Assembly: GCA_027186245.1 (NCBI GenBank)
Contig: CP114483.1
Span: 4,908,001-4,972,000 of the forward strand
Length of the DNA stretch: 64,000 nucleotides
Direction of reading: 5' to 3'
Origin: Coriaria nepalensis
Lineage: Eukaryota; Streptophyta; Magnoliopsida; Cucurbitales; Coriariaceae
Under the pieces are notes generated by a model, which did not search any database, was not told where the DNA came from, and saw only the letters and a program-made list of their open reading frames with translations. How positions within the stretch are numbered: position 1 is the first letter of the stretch; every line of letters begins with the position of its first letter. The position numbers and the translations under genes are program-made. Below are positions 57,428 through 64,000 of the stretch, one piece after another.

Positions 57428-57611
57428 CATCATTCTAATTTTCTCTAGCCAAGGGAAACACAGACTGAACCGTTGGGCAAGAAATGTTCTATATGAAGGC
57501 TGTAAGTGATCAAGAGGGACATCATTCCAATTTGCTATAGCCAAGGGTAAAAACGGAGTGAACCGTTGGGCATAAAATGTTATATATGAAGGTTGTGAGT
57601 GATCAAGAGGG
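57428..57611. repeat. Two-copy 91-93-bp tandem repeat
   Basis: Units 57428-57518 and 57519-57611 both run ACATCATTCYAAT ... GTGATCAAGAGGG and share GAACCGTTGGGCA. They sit just after the coding remains of the Copia element. Confidence 0.92.
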
Positions 57612-57613
57612 AA

Positions 57614-58225
57614 TCCATCACTTCCGTATTTAGAATTAGATCCTATGATATATATTTTTTATTGAATAAGAAATCTTAGCAAAGTAGTATGATATGAAAA
57701 AAAGTTTTATGTAAATTCATTGTCCATGTTCAATAAAGATATAATGGTTCATATGATTTGTCTATTATGATTTAACAATTAAACCGTACCCTAGGACGAA
57801 TTGGGATATGGTCAAGATGGAAAGATCGTTATTGTAAATATCGACTGTCAAGTGGCTATTGTACTTATAATTCTTAAACCTAAAATCACCATAGTACTTA
57901 CATATAAGATGTCATGCTTTGATATCACTAAATGTGACTATGTTTAAGTGTCACTAATAAGGTGAACTATTGGGAATTTGTTCTAATACGGATAGTCTGT
58001 ATTGTTATAAGATGAGATCCATCACTTCTATATTAGAGAAAAAGTCATATGAATGATGTACCTTATGCAATGTAGAAATCCTTACGCCAGATAGTGTGGT
58101 ATGAAAATAGTTTCTATAAATCCATTATCTAATTTGCATAAGGAAGTCACATGATTCATATGGTCAGTTTAGTAGGGTCTAACAGTTAAACTATATTCTA
58201 GGACTTATCGGGACTATGAAATAGA
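57614..58225. repeat. Diverged direct repeat pair about 400 bp apart
   Basis: 57614-57815 and 58018-58225 share, in order, ATCCATCACTTC.GTATT, a GTRTGRTATGAAAA segment, TAAATYCATT and AACAGTTAAAC/AACAATTAAAC..CCTAGGAC. Probably successive LTR-derived pieces of the Copia element. An AATTTGTTCTAATACGG near 57968 could be an LTR start. Confidence 0.6.
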
Positions 58226-60900
58226 TGGATGGATCAGTCTAGTATGGTAATAGTCACCAGCGGTTCTTTAGAGGTTTCAAACTACTTCTTATTTGACGGG
58301 TAGTCTATATGCCTTTCTAGAGGCCACCTTAGACTTGGTGGTTGTAAGATGCCAGTTAAGTTTTGGCGTAGAGAAGGTGAGACGTCGGTTAGTTATGTGA
58401 GATCTCGGTTTCTCTTAACATAGAAGAATCAGGGATGACGACCAGTGTTGGCATAAGAGAACTTAGTCTATAAGTTAATTGATTAAGGATAATAATAACA
58501 TATTAGAACTGTACAGTTATCAGTATAATAAAGATTGTGTTGTAACTGCACAGTACATGTAGTTAAGGCAGAAGGGACGTGGCTTCCCCAACTCACCATT
58601 TTTCTGTCTAATCGTGAAGATAAGTTAGAAGGATAAATATCTTCTGTAGATCTTCCAGTTATCACCTACGGTAAGATCAGAAGTGATCATTGAAAGCGAC
58701 TAAAGTACTAAAGTAGGAAAGAATATTCCTTCTTAGTTCTAGTATCGTGAGAGTTAGGAGGTTGCTAAACATTCTATAGTTCATACGAAAAATTGAGTGA
58801 AGCTCAAATTTCCTTTCTTCTTCCATAATTTAGGATCATAGAAGTGAAAGTGCAGATTCTGATATACAAGACAGTACCAGTTAAAAGATAATGCTGGTAA
58901 GAACCGATTCTAGTTTTTTTTGCTTGAAATCGTTAGTTTTGTTGGAAAAGACAGTTCGAAACCACATAGCAGAAGCGAACAATCGATCAAAGTGTATAAC
59001 ACAAATTTTCTAAAAAATATTTTACCGATTCTTTATATACATATAAATTAATCCTACATCTATATGAAGAGGTCATATATTTGCTAGTGCGAATCGATCG
59101 TCGAGACTCACACCACGATCTTTCAAGTCGATCCTCAACACAATAGAAGGTGTGTAGGTACGTAGAGATGACAATTTTTTTCTTTTTTTTTTCTCTTAGA
59201 AAAATCTCTATCGGAAAAAAATTAATTAGAATGAGATGTATTTGTAGAACTCTATTAGGAATTTTGATTAATTTAAACTCTTTAAATTAATTGAACTAAT
59301 AATTCAATTATGATAAGATGATCATCAAATAATATCTTGATATGATTAAATCGTTTCAAATCTTATTTAAAATAAAGTTTTATCTATTTTAAATCACATT
59401 ATTAGTTTAATGATATTTGATAATATCAAATCTTTTGAAATCTTATAAAATAAAATCTTATTTATTTTAAACTATATCAGCTTTTTTATGATATATTTGA
59501 TTAGTCAAACTTATTAAAATATTATTTAAAATAGAATTTCATCTATTTTAAATCAAAAGCATATCTTATTTGAATTTTAAATTAAGTTCTCAAACTAATC
59601 TAAATTTGACTTACGTAATCTTAATATTAAATTAATATAATATTTAATATTATATATAATATATTCAATTCAAAACCAAATATATTATATTTAATTAAAG
59701 AATTCCGAATTTCACTATTTAAATACATCTTTTAATTAATTAATTAACACTAATTATCTCTTAATTATGAATTTGCCCTAGAAAATTATTTTTTTGCAAA
59801 TAAGTCATTTTTCAACATTTATAATTCTTACCTATGCAGTGTTTTATAGAGGCAACATGAGGACCATGAACCTATAATTCCAAATCACAATAAATTAGAT
59901 TATTAATCAAACCCGTTGATATAATAAATTTTAATTTATTAACCTCAATATTATTCCACTAAAAATATGAGATTGTACTCTTATAGTCATAGAACATATT
60001 TACTGAGCAATCTCTAGTAGTTCATTGATATAATCATTTCATGTATTCAATCCTTTAAAAATTGATTCATAATTAGAACTAGTCAAATTTATCGTCTTAC
60101 CCATCTCATTATCTCTTTATCCTAAATTACCATTAAATCAATAGAAAACGGTCAATTTATAAATTGATTATAAATTTGAGCTAAAAACCATTTAGTTCCA
60201 GAATTAACCCTTAAGCAAACCAATATACAATCTTTTATGAAGAAGGTTGGGCTTCCATATTTTTAAATCATGTTCTCAACCATTTATCTCAATGAATCTC
60301 CAAAACAAGTCTTTTGTCTGATATGCAAACAAAAGTTCGTGATGAGTGAATCAAAAGATCTAGTTGACATGAACAGAAGTTCGTGACTACTCAGGATTCA
60401 TATTGATTTGCATATGATCACCGATTGATATGCATTTAATTCTTTATGGTAAATAGTATTTTAATGAAAAATTAATTCATATCGAGTCATGTTCTATATA
60501 ATCCAATTATATAAAGCACCTTCACGAAGATGTTTATCTATATCGGTGATTCGGATTTAGATCACATGCGCTCATAATGCTAGTGAACCATACTAGCAAC
60601 CACTATATTAAAGATTTCATACTTTAATATGTTGCGGACAATTTAATTCATTATCTATAATTTTAATCTTTTCGTACTAATACAATATTGTAGTCACATT
60701 AATGAATTTAGAATTTTCTGATATTTATTCATATTATTTGATAATGACACATCCACAACAATTATATATAGAAAAATGTCACTTTTATTAATTTCATTAA
60801 AACAATACTTATTACATGCTTTCAGAATACTATGCCCAGCAAGTTTTGATGTTAGGTTGAATGTAAGAGAGAATCTATAAGATGAAATCAAGATTCATGC
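58226..60900. other. LTR-derived and AT-rich DNA without genes
   Basis: The part up to about 58920 looks like the end of a Copia LTR. From TGTTGGAAAAGACAG (58937) onward the sequence looks like another, possibly reverse-oriented, LTR block of AT-rich repeats. I found no coding domain on either strand. Confidence 0.4.
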
Positions 60901-60949
60901 ATCTCATGCACTAGGTTATCAAGGTCTAAATAGGTTAAGGTTTAGATGT

Positions 60950-61195
60950 AGGGTCGACGCTTGTTACATGCAAAAGGTCAACACCTTTAATAGGCAAAGG
61001 GTTGACAAGTCGACGCCTTCATTATATGAAGGGTCGACGGGTTGACACCTATAATATACAAATGAGGTCGACGGGGTCGACGCCCTCAATGTGCAAAGGG
61101 TCGATGGGTCGATGCCTTCAACATATGAAGGGGCCGACGAGAGGATGCCTTCAATAGGAAAAGGGGTCAACGGGGTCGACACCCCCAGTATAAGA
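60950..61195. repeat. GTCGAC-rich minisatellite inside an LTR-like block
   Basis: About seven imperfect units of 31-40 bases built on GGGTCGACG(G)GGTCGACGCC followed by TTCAATAT(A)TGAAG. In an AT-rich setting this patch is GC-rich, and CpG/SalI-site-like GTCGAC words recur. Neighbouring sequence (61205-61380) contains a second repeat pair with AGAGACATTATAT.AGG and GAACTCAG. Confidence 0.85.
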
Positions 61196-61381
61196 AATCA
61201 ACCTGAGATCGAGAACTCAGTCATGCTTATGTCTTTCTAGACCGAGAACTTAATTTGGATCGAGAACTCAGACGAAGAGACATTATATGAGGTCTTGGTC
61301 TAGGAAAGAAGGAAAGTCCTCGGTCTGGGTCGGGAACGTAGACAGAGAGACATTATATTAGGTATCGGTCTGGGAAGGAAA

Positions 61382-61675
61382 ATGGGAAACCTCGGTGTAA
61401 GAAGAAGAGGTGCTCAGTTTAGGAAGAGTACTCGATCCGAAAGTACTTTTGACATGTTGTGTGCAGCATCGACAAGGTTGACAGCCCAACGCCTCTACCT
61501 ACTTAATGCCTTAAAACCTAGGAATAAGTCTACTAGGTCGAAGGGTCGATGGTCGATGGCTCGACTACACTCAATGCCTCAAATTTGCAAAATACTACCT
61601 AGGGTGTATAAGTCGACGTGGTCGAAGGTCTACAGGTCGAAGTCTGCCATAACAGCAATAGAGACCTTAATTTAA
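61382..61675 (+). other. Open frame in LTR-like block, no recognised function
   Basis: A 97-codon frame rich in Arg, Ser and Lys within the repeat-rich LTR-like block. The sequence still contains TCGA-rich repeat words (STRSK, STWSKVYRSK). Probably fortuitous. Confidence 0.2.
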
Positions 61676-63242
61676 GCTATGTAAAAGAATGATTAGGGCT
61701 TGAGAGAGATACATAAAGGGTGGTTTATCTATCTTAATAAATTACCTTAGACATCCTTATTGATTATATGTCCAATTTTGCTAGTTTTGATGCTTAGATC
61801 CATTAAAGGAGCATCTTTCCACGCCATCTGGTGTCTGAACAGATTAGGGCCAACGGAGGCTAAACGTGAGTGATTACTATAACATGCTAGTTTTTAAACG
61901 ACCTTTAAGTTATTAAAAGATGTTTATGTTATTTCATGATTTTTCATGGCTTTTGCTCTGCATGCTATTTTTTTGAAAGTGTTCGAATGAAATGCAATTT
62001 CATAAATGATATTGTTTTATTTCCTGAACTGATTCTTCCTACATTTATGAAAACGATTGGACTGAAGTTAGGATTTCATGAGTATATGCCTTACGTATGG
62101 CACAACTTGTTTTAATTGGATTTAAAGTGCATTAAGTTTGCTTGATGGAAATGTTTGGACTAAGTTAAGTAGCTCATAGATATATGCCTTATGTATGGCA
62201 CAACATGTTTTATATGGATTTGAATGCATGATGTTTTGTGATAGGACTCCGTTCTAGCATTGGAATTGCTGGACTATGTGCATATAGTAGTTCATATTAT
62301 AGATTATGATTACTTGCGTGGCAGGGTATGTTACATGTGTGGCAGAGTATGTTACCTGCGTAGTAGTGTATGTAAAAAGGAGAATTTCACCTATAGGTTC
62401 TATCCGCGGAGGATGGAGATCGCGCTGACACGTGACCTTTTGATCCCTCACATGAAAACTTATTGTTAAAGTGATAATGGGAGCAAAGTGTCATGGGGTC
62501 ACCTCTTGTGTCCTACACTTAATGTTTGTGAATGATATATATATGTGCATTAATTATGAATGATAGAGATTCGCTGATTTTCAGAACATTTTCATTTTTG
62601 AAACTAATATGAGTATGTTCAAGTATATGCTAAAGTTTTGAATTGAATGATATGTCTCAATAACTTGAAAACATGAATGCGAATCTATACTATTTTATGA
62701 AATTGCATTGTTGAAACTGTTTGACGAATCTTATCTTTACCGGTTGTAACCCATGGCATGCTACAGTTATTACTCACCGAATTTTATACTCACTCCTCAT
62801 TTTATTGAAAACCTTTTCAGATTAGAGAAGGAGTATAGTCATCAGGGGACTACTTACTGATTGCCTAGTAGAACTTGGGTAATTTTTTTTTTTGTCTAGT
62901 GGACTGCATTTTGGTGTAGTATTAGTCGCTCTACTATATATTTGGATAGAAAATGTAATAACACAATAGATTAAAAATTTTATATACATATAAGTTGTAT
63001 TTCCGTTGCGCTTAGTATAGATTCGGGTTATATGGACTGTTTGGACTGTAAGTACTAGTTTATGATGAAAGAAAAGAATCTTTGAGTCTATATGTATTTC
63101 ACATCTTCCAACATACGAAAGTAAGACAAGTAATAGGGTTGTGAGGGTTGCATAACCGTCGATTCATCACATACGGGTTTCTAGGTATTTTTGGTTACGT
63201 AGTTCTCTCGCCGATCACGAATTTGATAAATCGGGTCGTGAC
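61676..63242 (+). mobile_element. LTR-like block ending TCGTGACA
   Basis: The right end GGGTCGTGACA at about 63232-63242 followed by GTGGTTTAAG resembles a gypsy LTR end plus a weak primer site. The end resembles that of the block in gypsy element 1 (8546-8556). Inside, near-repeats TATGCCTTA(C/T)GTATGGCACAAC (62084 and 62185) and GTGGCAG.GTATGTTAC (62318, 62339) occur. The left border is not defined and may include the minisatellite at 60950. No gypsy coding follows, so it may be a solo LTR. Confidence 0.5.
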
Positions 63243-64000
63243 AGTGGTTTAAGTTTATTAATTATGGAGATGATTGAACTAACTGTTTAACTTAAAAGTT
63301 ATTTTAAGTATAAACAGTCCAATCTTTAGATTGGATAAATGATTACAGTTGAATCATATTTGGAGAAACTTGATTTGTTCTTAGAAAACTTGATTTAAGA
63401 GTTAAATCATTGATTAATTTAATTTGTTAAGTATATATCATACACGCGCTACTAGCATATCTAAAGTGTAATGTAGAATTAATTTGAAATTAAATAACTA
63501 ATTAGAGAAATATTAAATTGACTAAATAAGTTTATTAAATAGAGATTTAATAAATTTAAAGTCAAAAAATATTTCTCGAGTAAAAGAAAAAATCCATTTG
63601 GTTATTAAAGAGTTAATGGGCTAAATTCGGCTATTGGTCCAAAGCCTAAATTATGTTCGAATCTTACCGAGTAAAATCCGGTAAACGATTTAAAATATTA
63701 GATATTAAAAGGATAAGTGAAAAATCAGAATAGCTATTGGGCTGATTTTATTTTCCAAGCGTTCATTAAATGGACAGAACTTTAATGTCAATGGGAAAAA
63801 GCCCAATGTCTATTTTCCTATAAAAGGATGAGGAACCCTTGCCCTTCCTTCCCAAGCCCTAGCAACCCAAACACAAGAGAAAGAGAAAATTTTGTTTTCT
63901 TTCTACCATCTTTTCTTCCTCCCCAAATCCTCTCTACTTCAAGTGCTGATTTGAGTTTGAAACTAAACTGAAAGGAATTTGTCCATGTGGATTAAGGTTA
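63243..64000 (+). promoter_or_regulatory. Promoter-like sequence at the right edge
   Basis: AT-rich DNA leads to CCTATAAAAGGA at about 63819 (a strong TATA match), then a CT-rich leader with CCCTTCCTTCCCAAGCCCTAG and TCTTTTCTTCCTCCCC, and the window ends. This is either the start of a gene to the right or the promoter part of another LTR. AAGCCCAATGTC before the TATA box resembles a site II element. Confidence 0.4.

Noticed and set aside
1..64000. tRNA, rRNA or organelle-derived inserts
   Set aside because: I scanned for tRNA-like and conserved organellar gene sequence by eye and saw none. A dedicated search could still find short ones.

Overview
The window is plant nuclear DNA, most likely from a eudicot. 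It is AT-rich, its genes have introns with GT..AG borders, several products are plastid- or mitochondrion-targeted (the LHCB6 antenna protein, plastid FabZ, a complex III hinge subunit), and much of the rest is decayed LTR retrotransposons and DNA transposons. I cannot name the species. Exon borders were worked out by hand from reading-frame continuity and resemblance to known plant families. No alignment was run.

Layout. 0-2.6 kb: frameshifted exons of a separase-like gene on the minus strand, cut by a Copia fragment. 3.5-10.5 kb: an old Ty3/gypsy element (+) whose reverse transcriptase is interrupted by about 2.7 kb of LTR-like DNA. 10.7-38.4 kb is the gene-bearing part: PYM (+), a small secreted six-cysteine peptide (-), a short acidic MGAC protein (-) with a possible paralogous exon, QCR6 (+), a thaumatin-like protein (+) whose first intron holds one hAT-like transposon nested in another, an ELO-family elongase (+) starting only 73 bp after the thaumatin-like stop, the 5' exons of a PP2C-like gene (-) next to a 54-bp minisatellite, LHCB6/CP24 (+) and FABZ (-).

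39-49 kb: a HIT-zinc-finger gene (+) is reduced to three damaged exon remnants. Its first intron is filled by a DUF1985-type transposon gene (+), a short-LTR Copia remnant (-) inserted in that gene, and a MuDR-type transposase (-). 49-64 kb is almost all retroelement: a 5'-truncated Ty3/gypsy (+), a Copia gag-protease-integrase (+), LTR-like blocks with internal tandem repeats, and at the right edge a promoter-like sequence whose transcript would leave the window.

The intact genes are ordinary housekeeping and photosynthesis genes acting independently: exon junction complex recycling, respiratory complex III, PSII antenna, plastid fatty acid synthesis, and ER elongation of fatty acids or related acyl chains. 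I found no new biochemical system. The unusual content is structural: nested insertions with readable target-site duplications, three gene remnants left beside or around mobile DNA, a start codon split by an intron, and very close packing of two genes.
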